DNA from: Pseudoalteromonas xiamenensis
GTDB taxonomy: Bacteria > Pseudomonadota > Gammaproteobacteria > Enterobacterales > Alteromonadaceae
Assembly: GCF_030994125.1 (NCBI RefSeq)
Contig: NZ_CP099917.1
Location: 3,580,001-3,644,000, forward strand
Direction of reading: 5' to 3'
Length of the DNA stretch: 64,000 nt
Part shown: in pieces, positions 8,834 to 18,164 of the stretch
Position numbering within the stretch: position 1 is the first letter of the stretch
Layout of the letters: each line of letters opens with the position of its first letter
Position numbers and translations under genes: made by a program
Notes under the pieces: model-generated
What the model was told of the DNA's origin: nothing
The model's input: only the letters and a program-made list of their open reading frames with translations
Database searches by the model: none

Positions 8834-8847
8834 TGACAGCGTTGTCA
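8834..8847. promoter_or_regulatory. Class B LacI-type operator upstream of pgi
   Basis: TGACAGCGTTGTCA is one mismatch from a perfect palindrome. With the preceding T it forms TTGACA (8833-8838), a consensus -35 that pairs with a TATCGT -10 (8856-8861) at 17-base spacing. An operator over the -35 would make pgi repressible. Further copies lie upstream of both TonB receptors of the halogenase island. Confidence 0.72.
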
Positions 8848-8956
8848 TTTTAACTTATCGTTAACTACAACGATCAATATCTTTTTGCAGATTTTGCAAT
8901 GAGCTTGATAAAAAATCATATTATTCAGCTTGTTGTGTTTTAGGGGAAAGTTACAT

Positions 8957-10597
8957 ATGAGTTGCCGTTCACAACTTACCAGTTGGAAAGCGTTGTCAGA
9001 AAGTGCTAAGGAATTAGGTGGCGTTCACCTGAAATCACTTTTTGAGCAAGACAAACAGCGTTTTGAAAAATTTTCATGCCAAATTCCTGGTGTGTTATTT
9101 GATTATTCAAAGCAGCTCATAACGCCTGAAGTTAAATCTCAGTTAGTTCAACTTGCTGAAGAATGTGACCTTGCGCAGTGGCGTAATCGCATGTTCTCTG
9201 GTGAAAAAATCAATTTCACTGAAAATCGTTCTGTGTTGCATGTCGCGTTGCGTAATCGTAACAACACTCCGTTGATCGTTGATGGAGTGAACGTCACAGA
9301 ACAAGTACAAGCGGAACTGGCAAAAATAAAGCAATTTACAGAACAAGTACGTTCTGGTGATTGGCGCGGTTATACAGGTAAAGCGGTAAAAAACGTAGTA
9401 GCAATCGGTGTGGGTGGTTCGAATCTAGGGCCTCAAATGGTGACTGAAGCGCTTGCTTCATTTGCTGACGATACGCTGGATATTTATTACGTTTCAAACG
9501 TTGATGGGGTGCAATTAGCTCAGGTGCTTAACAAGCTAGACCCAGAAACAACGTTATTCGTCGTTTCATCTAAAACGTTTACCACGTCAGAGACAATGAC
9601 GAATGCACGCTCTTCAGTTGCATGGTTTTTAGCGTCAGCGCAAGACGACGCTGCAATAGCAAAACATTTTGTCGCGGTCAGTACCAATTTGGAAAAAACA
9701 CGTGCATTTGGTATAGCAGATGAAAATGTGTTTACGATGTGGGACTGGGTAGGTGGCCGTTTCTCACTGTGGAGTGCGATAGGGTTACCAATTGCGTTGT
9801 ATCTTGGCTTTGAGGCATTTCAAGATGTTCTTGAAGGCGCATTTGAGATTGATGAACATTTCAAAACGGCAGAAGCAGGTGAAAATATTCCACTGTTAAT
9901 GGCGTTATTGAGTCTTTGGAACACGAGTTTCCTCGGTCATAAAGCTCAGGCGATACTCCCATATGACCAAGCGCTGCACATGTTGCCTGCTTATTTGCAG
10001 CAAGGTGAGATGGAAAGTAATGGTAAATCAGTGTCTTTTGATGGACAAACAGTGCCTTACACAACGGTACCGCTTATCTGGGGCATGACTGGTATTAACG
10101 GACAACACGCGTTTTATCAGTATTTACATCAAGGCAATACAATCGTGCCTGCGGACTTTATCGCATCGATTAAGCCACAAGTTTCGATGGGAGCTCATCA
10201 CGATATTCTGATGTCGAACTTCTTTGCGCAAACGGAAGCGATGATGGCTGGTGTTGATGAAGTTGCTGTACGTGCAGATTTAGTTGCCAAAGGAAAGTCA
10301 GAAGACGAAATTCAGGCTTTACTTGCGCATAAAATTCATCAAGGTAATAGACCAACAACGTCTATTATTTTGGATACCGTTGATGCTAAGGCGGTCGGTC
10401 GCTTAGTTGCGATGTACGAACATAAAATCTTTAGCCAAGGTATCTTGTTACAAATTTGTTCTTTTGACCAATGGGGCGTAGAGTTAGGCAAAGGTCTTGC
10501 TTCGAAGATTGAAAGCGAGTTGTTGAACGAAGATGTAAATCATGAGCATGATAGTTCAACGTCAGGTCTAATTGCTTACTATAAATCCCGCCGATAA
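8957..10597 (+). CDS. pgi: Glucose-6-phosphate isomerase
   Basis: Cytoplasmic phosphoglucose isomerase, 546 residues from the chosen start, matching the family's roughly 550. It interconverts glucose-6-phosphate and fructose-6-phosphate. Visible are the SIS-domain signatures VVAIGVGGSNLGPQM and VVSSKTFTTSETMTNA, the DWVGGRFSLWSAIGL block, and the C-terminal FDQWGVELGK signature. The ATG at 8957 is preferred over an in-frame start at 8930 because AGGGGAAA lies 7-8 bases upstream of 8957. Just upstream are a class A and a class B LacI-type palindrome, so it is probably induced with sugar uptake genes. It precedes zwf with a 279-base structured gap, so co-transcription is uncertain. Confidence 0.96.
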   Translation: MSCRSQLTSWKALSESAKELGGVHLKSLFEQDKQRFEKFSCQIPGVLFDYSKQLITPEVKSQLVQLAEECDLAQWRNRMFSGEKINFTENRSVLHVALRNRNNTPLIVDGVNVTEQVQAELAKIKQFTEQVRSGDWRGYTGKAVKNVVAIGVGGSNLGPQMVTEALASFADDTLDIYYVSNVDGVQLAQVLNKLDPETTLFVVSSKTFTTSETMTNARSSVAWFLASAQDDAAIAKHFVAVSTNLEKTRAFGIADENVFTMWDWVGGRFSLWSAIGLPIALYLGFEAFQDVLEGAFEIDEHFKTAEAGENIPLLMALLSLWNTSFLGHKAQAILPYDQALHMLPAYLQQGEMESNGKSVSFDGQTVPYTTVPLIWGMTGINGQHAFYQYLHQGNTIVPADFIASIKPQVSMGAHHDILMSNFFAQTEAMMAGVDEVAVRADLVAKGKSEDEIQALLAHKIHQGNRPTTSIILDTVDAKAVGRLVAMYEHKIFSQGILLQICSFDQWGVELGKGLASKIESELLNEDVNHEHDSSTSGLIAYYKSRR

Positions 10598-10676
10598 AGA
10601 ATTGGTTGCACTACGCAGCAGAAACGAATTCACGCAATGTGAGATAGAATACCTTTGAACGGGTAGCGCTGGAGTT

Positions 10677-10720
10677 CTTAGGGCCTGTATTTTTGTGAGA
10701 GGAATTACAGTGCCCCTAAG
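10677..10720 (+). other. Long imperfect hairpin between pgi and zwf
   Basis: CTTAGGG (10677-10683) pairs with CCCTAAG (10714-10720), and CTGTA (10685-10689) pairs with TACAG (10706-10710), giving 12 bp around a 1/3-base internal loop and a 16-base loop. No T tract follows, so a simple terminator is unlikely. It may be an RNA processing or regulatory structure in the pgi 3' or zwf 5' untranslated region. Confidence 0.45.
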
Positions 10721-10829
10721 GCTCATTTAATCGAATAACAACAACTTCAGCCTGACTATTGCAATCGAATTCAACGTTCATTTAAACAAACATTTGATAC
10801 TGTTTAGATTTAGAGTAATCCATATTCTT

Positions 10830-10854
10830 GCCCAATCAGGTATGACTGATGGGC
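10830..10854 (+). other. Hairpin in the zwf leader
   Basis: GCCC-A-ATCAG (10830-10839) pairs with CTGAT-GGGC (10846-10854), leaving one bulged A and a 6-base loop. It ends 22 bases before the zwf start, close enough to affect translation initiation or mRNA stability. Confidence 0.4.
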
Positions 10855-10876
10855 CTCAACGAGTAGAGAGACGACT

Positions 10877-12349
10877 ATGCTTAATCCTTTTGATATTGTG
10901 ATTTTTGGCGGTGGTGGAGATCTTGCCCTTCGCAAGTTGCTTCCTGCAATGTACAGAGCATATCAAGAAGGGAACTTGCCAGAAGGGACGCGTATCCTAC
11001 CTACAGTGAGAGAGCCGGCCAAACAAGAAGAATACGTTGAAATGGCAAATCAGGCGCTTCAGGCTCATTTAGGTCAAGGCGAATACAACAAAAAAGATTG
11101 GCAAGCCTTCTCTGCCTATCTAGTTCCCGTTGTTATTAATGTCACAGAAGAAGATAACCATTGGGACACGCTGAAATCAATTTTGGATACGGAAGCTGAA
11201 GATCGCTCTCGTGTATTCTATTTATCGTTACCTCCAGCTGTATATGGTCGTTGTTGCGAAATTTTATCTGTTAAAGGGTTGATTACCGAAACGTCACGCG
11301 TCGTGGTAGAAAAACCAATTGGTTATTGTGGTAAGTCTGCAGAAGAAATTAACTCGAAAATAGCGCAATACTTTGAAGAAAACCAAATCTTCCGTATCGA
11401 CCACTACTTAGGTAAAGAAACAGTTCAAAACTTAATGGCTCTGCGTTTTTCAAATTCACTGTTTGAAAACATGTGGGATGCAAAAGTCATCGATAATATT
11501 CAGATCAGCATCTCAGAAACGGTCGGCTTAGAAAGCCGAGCAGGCTTTTATGATAAAGCCGGCGCACTAAGAGATATGATCCAAAATCACTTATTGCAAC
11601 TACTTTGTCTAGTGGCTATGGAATCTCCGCATAAATTAAATGCGAACAGTATTCGAGCAGAAAAGCTTAAAGTACTTGAAGCGCTGCGTCCTCTTATTGA
11701 TGATAACGTAGATAAAAATATTGTTCGTGGCCAATATGTACCGGGTGACTTAGCTGGTAAATTGGTGCCTGGTTACTTAGAAGAACTCGGTGAAGGGTCC
11801 AGTAAAACAGAGACCTTTGTTGCTATTCGCGCGCACATCGACAACTGGCGTTGGGCTGGGGTGCCATTCTATCTTAGAACGGGTAAGCGCATGAAAAAGC
11901 GCTGTGCCGAAATCGTTGTTGAATACAAAAACGTATCTCATAACGTTTATGGCGAAGGGGTCGGTCCTATTCAACCAAATCGCTTGGTAATTCGTTTACA
12001 GCCAGAAGAAAGCATTCAATTAACGCTGATGTCAAAGCGTATGGACAATTTAGAAATGCAACTTGAGCCAGTTACGTTAAACATTGAGCTGAGCCAAAAA
12101 TATACGAATACTTATTATTCAGATGCCTACAAGCGTCTAATGCTGGATGCTGCAGCAAACAATCCATCATTGTTCATTCACCGTGATGAAGTTCGCCAAG
12201 CTTGGCAATGGATTGATCCAATTATCGAACGCTGGCAGAAGAAAGGCAGCCCTGCACTTTATCGAGCTGGGAGCTGGGGACCAGACGATGCTGATGAGTT
12301 ACTTCAAGAAAACAATCACGTTTGGTTCAACGCTGGAGAGAAGTGTTAA
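10877..12349 (+). CDS. zwf: Glucose-6-phosphate 1-dehydrogenase
   Basis: A 490-residue cytoplasmic NAD(P)-dependent dehydrogenase oxidising glucose-6-phosphate to 6-phosphogluconolactone, the entry to the pentose phosphate and Entner-Doudoroff routes. The Rossmann motif is FGGGGDLALRKLLPA near the N-terminus (the usual form is GASGDL; here a Gly-rich variant). The active-site signature RIDHYLGKETVQN lies around residues 174-186, and the substrate-binding RTGKRM is present. The stop overlaps the next start (TAATG), so zwf-pgl are translationally coupled. Two RNA hairpins lie upstream. No HexR-like pseudo-palindrome was found before it, unlike many gammaproteobacterial zwf genes. Confidence 0.97.
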   Translation: MLNPFDIVIFGGGGDLALRKLLPAMYRAYQEGNLPEGTRILPTVREPAKQEEYVEMANQALQAHLGQGEYNKKDWQAFSAYLVPVVINVTEEDNHWDTLKSILDTEAEDRSRVFYLSLPPAVYGRCCEILSVKGLITETSRVVVEKPIGYCGKSAEEINSKIAQYFEENQIFRIDHYLGKETVQNLMALRFSNSLFENMWDAKVIDNIQISISETVGLESRAGFYDKAGALRDMIQNHLLQLLCLVAMESPHKLNANSIRAEKLKVLEALRPLIDDNVDKNIVRGQYVPGDLAGKLVPGYLEELGEGSSKTETFVAIRAHIDNWRWAGVPFYLRTGKRMKKRCAEIVVEYKNVSHNVYGEGVGPIQPNRLVIRLQPEESIQLTLMSKRMDNLEMQLEPVTLNIELSQKYTNTYYSDAYKRLMLDAAANNPSLFIHRDEVRQAWQWIDPIIERWQKKGSPALYRAGSWGPDDADELLQENNHVWFNAGEKC

Positions 12350-13059
12350 TGGCGATAATTACGGAACATTTCTTTGAAAGCAAAGAGGCGATGACATCTA
12401 AGCTTGCAATGTTGCTTGAAAGTGAACTTTCAGAAGCGATCAAGACATCAAATCAAGCCGTACTTGCTGTATCAGGCGGATCTTCACCAAAAGCAGCTTA
12501 TGAGTATTTGTCGACGATCAATCTTGGTTGGGCTAATATCACCGTCGCTATGGTTGATGAGCGTTGGGTGGAAGTGTCACATGAAAAGTCAAATGAGGCT
12601 TTCATAAAAGCGACGCTTTTACAAAACTTCGGCGCAGCCGCGTCATTTGTTACAATGAAAAATGCAGCTCAAACCGCAGTCTTAGGACAGAGTGAAGTAG
12701 AAAATGCGTACCGTGCCATCGGAAAACCATTCGATGTAACAATACTTGGTATGGGCCCAGATGGACACACTGCGTCTTTGTTTCCTCACGCAGATGGACT
12801 CGAAAAAGCATTAAAAACGGAGGATCTTACTGCTGCAATTAATGCGATTGAAAGCGAAGTGACAGGTTCTATTACTGAGCGAATGACACTTTCATTAAAT
12901 GGCATTGCAACAAGTAAGCACGTTATCTTACTCATTAGCGGTGAAGATAAGAGAGCTGTTTATGAACAAGCAAAAGCGGATGGGGTAGTTGAAGACATGC
13001 CACTTCGAGCTGTATTGAATCAAAAGGATTTAAAATTGACAGTGTTTTGGGCGCCGTAA
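12349..13059 (+). CDS. pgl: 6-phosphogluconolactonase (SOL/DevB type)
   Basis: Hydrolyses 6-phosphogluconolactone to 6-phosphogluconate directly after Zwf. The start at 12349 is chosen because it overlaps the zwf stop by one base (TAATG) and has GGAGAG upstream, giving 236 residues; an in-frame GTG-like start 27 bases upstream would lie inside zwf. Family motifs visible are LAVSGGSSPKAAYEYL, VDERWV and the conserved ILGMGPDGHTASLFPH. Edd and Eda do not follow, in contrast to the common zwf-pgl-edd-eda order; a strong terminator closes the operon instead. Confidence 0.95.
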   Translation: MAIITEHFFESKEAMTSKLAMLLESELSEAIKTSNQAVLAVSGGSSPKAAYEYLSTINLGWANITVAMVDERWVEVSHEKSNEAFIKATLLQNFGAAASFVTMKNAAQTAVLGQSEVENAYRAIGKPFDVTILGMGPDGHTASLFPHADGLEKALKTEDLTAAINAIESEVTGSITERMTLSLNGIATSKHVILLISGEDKRAVYEQAKADGVVEDMPLRAVLNQKDLKLTVFWAP

Positions 13060-13082
13060 GGCTTAAAACACATCATCATCAT

Positions 13083-13109
13083 AAAAAAAGCGCCTTTAGG
13101 CGCTTTTTT
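13083..13109 (+). terminator. Intrinsic terminator of zwf-pgl
   Basis: AAAAAAAGCGCC, TTTA loop, GGCGCTTTTTT: a GC core extended by A/T pairs and followed by a T run, 24 bases after the pgl stop. Confidence 0.92.
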
Positions 13110-13324
13110 ACTTTTAGCTGTCCACACTTTGGCCGCTGAGAACATCACTCAGCAAATCAAAACGATGTACAAGGCTTTCGAATTATCAATTCAACACTTG
13201 TCGGAAAACTAAGCTCTGTTTTTTTTTAAACCATAAGTTGGTTATCCAACTAAATGTGACTGATTTTAAAATGTCCCAACGTTATTTTTATCATTTAATG
13301 GTGGAAATAATGATGTTTTGGCCC

Positions 13325-13345
13325 TATAATGACAGCGCTGTCATT
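13325..13345. promoter_or_regulatory. Class B operator O1 abutting a TATAAT box
   Basis: An 18-bp perfect palindrome (13328-13345, core TGACAGCGCTGTCA at 13330-13343) overlaps a perfect TATAAT at 13325-13330. It lies 354 bases before the receptor gene, in an otherwise gene-free stretch. No convincing -35 was seen. Confidence 0.75.
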
Positions 13346-13629
13346 GAGAGTTGATCTCAATTCCCCCGAATCGCAAACTTTGCCCAGTGAGCAATTCTTT
13401 AAAATATCAACATACCCAAAAGAGGTAAAAACGAGGTTGCTTTCGCCGTGTTTTACTTCTAATTTCTGTCTTTATTGTGTTATATTCCTCGCGTTTAAAT
13501 GTAACAAATCACAACTTATTTTAAAAATACCCAACAAAAACAACGGCTAATAAGCTATTTTGGATAGTGTTTTACTACGAAAAAAAGTGTAGCTAAATTG
13601 TAATTTTGGGTGTATGGTTTGTTATTAGA

Positions 13630-13643
13630 TGACAGCGTTGTCA
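13630..13643. promoter_or_regulatory. Class B operator O2 upstream of TonB receptor
   Basis: TGACAGCGTTGTCA, one mismatch from O1, is centred exactly 300 bases downstream of O1 and 56 bases before the receptor start. Paired operators of this kind allow looping by tetrameric LacI-type proteins. Confidence 0.72.
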
Positions 13644-13698
13644 TCTTCACTGGGCAGAAGTGATTTAAAAACCAACAAAATGATTCAAGGGGAATCCT

Positions 13699-16350
13699 GT
13701 GTTAGCTAATAATTTTAAGAAAAGCTTACTTGCTATAAATGTAGGTATCGTTCTCGCAGGCGCTGGTTCGATTGGTGCTGTTCAAGCAGCGGATCAAGTG
13801 CAGGCTCAAGAAAGTGTTGAAGTCATCGAAGTTCGTGGTTTACGAGCGTCAAATAAAGCCAACATCAATGAAAAACGTTTTGCAAACAGCATCGTAGATG
13901 CAGTGAATGCAGAAGACATCGGTAAATTACCTGATGCGGATGTGGGTCAAGCTCTGGGCCGTATTCCAGGTATCACAGTAGGCCGCGCATTTGGTCAAGG
14001 TTCATCAGTATCGATTCGCGGTACCGATCCTCGTATGACGTTAACAACGTTAAACGGTCAAAATGTGGCGTCAACGGGTTGGTACGACCAAATGAACATT
14101 GACCGTTCATTTAACTACTCAATGCTACCTGCAGAATTGATTGGTGGTATGGAAGTCTACAAATCAACTCAGGCAAACATTGTTGAGGGTGGCATCGGTG
14201 GTACGGTTATCGTCAAAACTCGTAAGCCACTTGATTTAAAAGCGAACCAAATGTTTGCCTCTGTAAAAGGCGAATATGGCACGCTAAACGAAAATGTAGC
14301 TCCTGATATTTCCGCATTGTACAGCTGGAAAAACGAAGAAGAGTCATTTGGTGTTCTTGTAGCAGGAGCGTACGTTGACCGTGAATATCTACGCCAAGGT
14401 ACAGAAGCGGACTTAGATTGGGGTGGTCGTTCGTCTATCCAGCCTTCAAGCTTCCTACAATCACAAGAGCGCAAAGCGCTAGATACAACTTTCCAATTCC
14501 GTCCTTCTGAAAACTTAGACTTTGATTTCCATGTATTAAAACTCAAGCTGGGTGCAGATAGTATTGGTGCTAACATGTACATCAATACTGACACGGATTG
14601 GGGCGACGGTGATTCATTCTGTCAAAAATTCAATGGTGCAGGTGTATGTACAGTTAGCGTAACGCCTGAAGACAAAGCGTCTAAAATTTTCTTCCAAAAC
14701 TGGGCTCGTCAAGGCGAAATGACGTCTGACACTTATGAGTTCAATGGAAACTACAAGGGCGAAAACTATTCAATCGCTGCAACAGTGGGCCGCACAAAAG
14801 CGGAAGGTGGTACTCAAATGAGTGCGAACTTCGGTTACGGTTGGTGGGGTGACAAGTTTGGCGCGGTAAAATGGAGTGGTACTGTTGATGCGACAGGTAA
14901 ACAAATCCGCATCGATGGTAAAGACATGGGTTTTACACGTGAGCAACTTGATACAACAGTCGGCACGTCAACTTGGACAGGTATTAAAGGTCCAAACGAA
15001 GATAAAGAAACTTACGCTCAAATTGATTTAGATCTTGATTTAGATTTTGATGTAATCAACAAGTTTGAAGCTGGTGTACGTGTTACTAAACATGAATTTG
15101 TTAAGCAAGAATACCGCGCTATCTACGATGCAAACAAAGAAAATAGTTTCCAAACGTCGGATCTTTACAGTGGCACAATGCCTTTAGGTTATGACGGTTG
15201 GACAATTCCTAAAGCAAACCTTGACGCAATGATTAATGCTACGTTGTCACTAGTTGATCAATTTGCTTATAGCCGTCCTGCTTACGGAAAAATAGAAGAA
15301 GATAACTTCTCTGCATACGGTATGTTCTCGTTTGCTTCTGAAGACTACCGTGGTAATTTCGGCGTACGTTATGTTAAGACTGACGTAACATCGAGCGGCC
15401 ATGTAATCGATAACTCGCCAGCAGATATTTTAGGTGTAAACGCGGGATGGAGTGAAGAACTTCATTCGGTTGATGGTAGCTACAGTAATTTCTTGCCAAG
15501 TTTGAACGTTGCGTACAGCCTTTCAGAAGACAAGATTATTCGTTTTGCAGCTGGTCAGGCAATTACACGTCCTAACTACGATAACCTGTTCTTGTCTGCG
15601 TCAACGGGTTACCCAGATGACCGTGATTTCAACGAACAGATCACCTATGGTAATCCAGACCTTAAACCAATGAAGTCAACTCAAGCTGATTTAAGTTTCG
15701 AATACTACTATGGTGATGGCAACCTCGCATCTGCAACGTTGTTCTACAAAGACATCTCAAACTTTATCGTTGCTACAACTCAAACGAATCAGCAAATTGG
15801 TGTAATTAACAATGATATTCCTACACCAGCTGACATTTGGACGGTAAACAACTATAAGAATGCTGGTGGCGGTGAAATCTTCGGTCTTGAACTTCAGGTT
15901 AATCATGCATGGGATAACGGCTTTGGTGTTAACGTAAACTATACTTATGCTGATGCGCAAGCTCCTGCAGAAGTTTACACTGATAACTTAAGCAAATTCA
16001 CTGAAGCATCTGAGCACAGTGCCAACCTTGTCGCTTACTGGGAAAACGATGTCTACTCAGCTCGTGCAGCGTATAACTGGCGTTCAGAGTACATGATCCG
16101 TGAATATGGTGCGTACTATGGTAACCGTATGCATGATGACTTCGGTACTCTTGATTTGACCTTTGGTTGGAATATTAACGAAAACCTAGTCGCACGTCTT
16201 GAAATCGTTAACCTAACTGAGGAAGATGATGTTCAATATGGTGCAGCTGGTGTTGGTACAGACGTTAAGCCAGCACTGCAAGATGATTTCCCAACGTGGT
16301 CATTCCGTGGTGAAGCTATCTACCGTGTTGGTGTAAGTTTCCAGTTCTAA
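13699..16350 (+). CDS. TonB-dependent outer-membrane receptor 1 (Xanthomonas/Caulobacter-type subfamily)
   Basis: An 883-residue TonB-dependent receptor. A signal peptide (residues about 1-31, ending near AVQAADQ) is followed by the likely TonB box region (VEVIEVRG), the plug domain with EDIGKLPDADVGQALGRIPG and VSIRGTDPR, and a long beta-barrel ending in aromatic Phe (VSFQF). The EDIGKLPD...IPG signature marks the receptor subfamily common in polysaccharide-utilisation loci of Xanthomonas, Caulobacter and Alteromonadales. The start is GTG at 13699 with AAGGGGAA in front; receptor 2 has the same leader and start arrangement. Two class B operators lie upstream. It probably imports an oligosaccharide or similar ligand; the substrate cannot be read from sequence. 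Halogenase 1 follows after an intervening terminator. Confidence 0.92.
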   Translation: MLANNFKKSLLAINVGIVLAGAGSIGAVQAADQVQAQESVEVIEVRGLRASNKANINEKRFANSIVDAVNAEDIGKLPDADVGQALGRIPGITVGRAFGQGSSVSIRGTDPRMTLTTLNGQNVASTGWYDQMNIDRSFNYSMLPAELIGGMEVYKSTQANIVEGGIGGTVIVKTRKPLDLKANQMFASVKGEYGTLNENVAPDISALYSWKNEEESFGVLVAGAYVDREYLRQGTEADLDWGGRSSIQPSSFLQSQERKALDTTFQFRPSENLDFDFHVLKLKLGADSIGANMYINTDTDWGDGDSFCQKFNGAGVCTVSVTPEDKASKIFFQNWARQGEMTSDTYEFNGNYKGENYSIAATVGRTKAEGGTQMSANFGYGWWGDKFGAVKWSGTVDATGKQIRIDGKDMGFTREQLDTTVGTSTWTGIKGPNEDKETYAQIDLDLDLDFDVINKFEAGVRVTKHEFVKQEYRAIYDANKENSFQTSDLYSGTMPLGYDGWTIPKANLDAMINATLSLVDQFAYSRPAYGKIEEDNFSAYGMFSFASEDYRGNFGVRYVKTDVTSSGHVIDNSPADILGVNAGWSEELHSVDGSYSNFLPSLNVAYSLSEDKIIRFAAGQAITRPNYDNLFLSASTGYPDDRDFNEQITYGNPDLKPMKSTQADLSFEYYYGDGNLASATLFYKDISNFIVATTQTNQQIGVINNDIPTPADIWTVNNYKNAGGGEIFGLELQVNHAWDNGFGVNVNYTYADAQAPAEVYTDNLSKFTEASEHSANLVAYWENDVYSARAAYNWRSEYMIREYGAYYGNRMHDDFGTLDLTFGWNINENLVARLEIVNLTEEDDVQYGAAGVGTDVKPALQDDFPTWSFRGEAIYRVGVSFQF

Positions 16351-16366
16351 TTATTTGAACTTTAAG

Positions 16367-16396
16367 AAAAACCCAGTGTATGCTGGGTTTTTTTTT
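16367..16396 (+). terminator. Terminator between receptor 1 and halogenase 1
   Basis: AAAACCCAG and CTGGGTTTT frame a small loop, followed by a T run. The halogenase ribosome site (AAGGAGAT) starts immediately after, so partial read-through would lower halogenase expression relative to the receptor. Confidence 0.85.
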
Positions 16397-16411
16397 GAAA
16401 GGAGATAGCGT

Positions 16412-17932
16412 ATGCAAATAAATAAAGTAGCTATCATCGGTGGCGGTACGGCAGGATGGTTAGCTGCAAATCATCTAGGTGCAGAATTAAGCCACAACCC
16501 ACTGTTGGAAATCACCGTTATTGAATCTCAGGATGTGCCTTCTATCGGTGTGGGTGAAGGGACTGTTCCTTATATTATGAACAGTCTAAAGCGTTTTGGA
16601 ATTTCTGAAGCTGAATTCCTTTTTAAATGCGATGCAACTTTCAAACAAGGCATAAAATTTGTAAATTGGTTAGACACAAATATTCATGGTGAGAATCACT
16701 ACTATCACCCATTTGATGTGCCTTACCCGAAAGGATTTAATGTCACCTCATATATGTTGACCAAAGGGTTGCGTTTTGACTCTGTAGGTATTCAAGCAGA
16801 TCTATGTGAACTAGGGTTGTCTCCAAAGCATAAATCCAATGGTGATTACGAGGGAGTCGCGTCCTATGCATATCATTTCAACGCACTTAAATTTGCCGAG
16901 CTGTTATCGAACAATGCACAAAGAAGATTCGGTATTAAGCACTTAATCGCGACAATTGAATCAGCGACAAAAGATGAATTTGGCAATGTGAGAAGTTTAG
17001 TCACGCGAGACAATGAGGAGCTTCAGTTTGACTTTTATGTTGACTGCAGTGGGTTTTCTTCCATTCTCATTGACAAAACACTACATACCCCTTTTGTTTC
17101 TAAGTCTGAAGAACTCATTGTAGATACAGCGCTCGTTCAACAAGTGAATTTGGCCGAGAATGAAGCGATAAGACCGTACACGACAGCAACTGCCCATGCA
17201 GCTGGGTGGATATGGGATATTCCCCTTACGAATAGGCGTGGTACAGGGTTTGTCTATTCCAGCAAATATATGAGTGAACAGGAGGCTAAGACACAATACG
17301 CGCAGTATTTAAAGATCCCTGAAGCTGATTTCAATCCGAGAAAAATACCCATGGAGGTTGGTTACAGAGAGTATTTTTGGAATAAAAATTGTGTAGCGTT
17401 GGGTCTGGCACAGGGGTTCGTTGAACCATTAGAAGCAACGTCAATTTTATTGACAGACTTTTCTGCTGAATTATTGTGCCGCAACTTTCCAAGAACAATT
17501 GAAGATATGCCTACGTTTCAAGAAGATTTTAATCGAGCGACAAGATATGCGTGGGATAGAACAGTGGACTTTATCAAACTGCACTATTGTATTTCTGACC
17601 GACAAGATAGTGGTTTTTGGGAAGAAAATAGGAATAGTCGAACGTGGTCACCGGAACTAACTCAAAAGTTGCAGAAATTTAAACTACGGCCTCCCATCCA
17701 ATCCGATTTTTTTAGTCGTTTTGAGTTGTTTGATGATAAAAACTTCCAGTATGTGTTGTATGGCATGCAGTACTCGACTGACTTACCTAATATGAACAAT
17801 ATTGAATTTAAGAAAAGCGAGCAGATACTTGGGGAAAATTCGCTACTCTTAGATAACGCAAAGCGTAATTTAATGCCGCACCGTCAATGGCTCGATGGGC
17901 TTGCCAAAGCGATGTCTCGGCTGAATCGTTGA
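16412..17932 (+). CDS. Tryptophan-halogenase-family flavoprotein 1
   Basis: A 506-residue FAD-dependent halogenase-family protein (PF04820 type). The FAD dinucleotide-binding motif is IIGGGTAGWLAA near residue 8. The catalytic Lys equivalent to PrnA K79 is in ATFKQG (K78). The WxWxIP motif that limits monooxygenase activity is intact as WIWDIP (266-271), and the PrnA E346 equivalent is in EPLEATS (E341). Characterised relatives halogenate tryptophan, indole or other arenes using reduced FAD, chloride or bromide and oxygen; the substrate here is unknown. No flavin reductase is seen nearby. The gene follows TonB receptor 1, the usual place of this subgroup, whose role beside receptors is not established. 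A good AAGGAG site precedes the ATG. Confidence 0.88.
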   Translation: MQINKVAIIGGGTAGWLAANHLGAELSHNPLLEITVIESQDVPSIGVGEGTVPYIMNSLKRFGISEAEFLFKCDATFKQGIKFVNWLDTNIHGENHYYHPFDVPYPKGFNVTSYMLTKGLRFDSVGIQADLCELGLSPKHKSNGDYEGVASYAYHFNALKFAELLSNNAQRRFGIKHLIATIESATKDEFGNVRSLVTRDNEELQFDFYVDCSGFSSILIDKTLHTPFVSKSEELIVDTALVQQVNLAENEAIRPYTTATAHAAGWIWDIPLTNRRGTGFVYSSKYMSEQEAKTQYAQYLKIPEADFNPRKIPMEVGYREYFWNKNCVALGLAQGFVEPLEATSILLTDFSAELLCRNFPRTIEDMPTFQEDFNRATRYAWDRTVDFIKLHYCISDRQDSGFWEENRNSRTWSPELTQKLQKFKLRPPIQSDFFSRFELFDDKNFQYVLYGMQYSTDLPNMNNIEFKKSEQILGENSLLLDNAKRNLMPHRQWLDGLAKAMSRLNR

Positions 17933-17958
17933 ACATCCATAAACGCCTTTTGCAGCAA

Positions 17959-17992
17959 TGACCGCTTTTCAATAATGCTAAAGCGGTTTTCT
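17959..17992 (+). terminator. Intrinsic terminator after halogenase 1
   Basis: ACCGCTTT (17961-17968) pairs with AAAGCGGT (17980-17987) around an 11-base loop, followed by TTTCTCT. Confidence 0.75.
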
Positions 17993-18164
17993 CTCATTGA
18001 ATAGTGCAGTTTTTGTTCATTTTATTCTGAAGTTCTAATCGTTTTTTCAATGATCCGCCCTAAAAAATGATACTTAAATGTTAAAGATGAAAAAATTACA
18101 ATAAATTATTTGGTCAAGTTGTGGATTATTTGTTCTTTTGGCGCTATGTTGTACAAAGCATGAT

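Noticed and set aside
10598..10876. HexR-type operator before zwf
   Set aside because: TGTA and TACA half-sites are present (10686-10709) but about 16 bases apart within a hairpin; the spacing does not fit the HexR palindrome.
13329..13550. 73-codon open frame between the two class B operators
   Set aside because: Its ATG lies inside operator O1, no ribosome site precedes it, and the translation shows no protein-like pattern; the stretch is better read as a control region.
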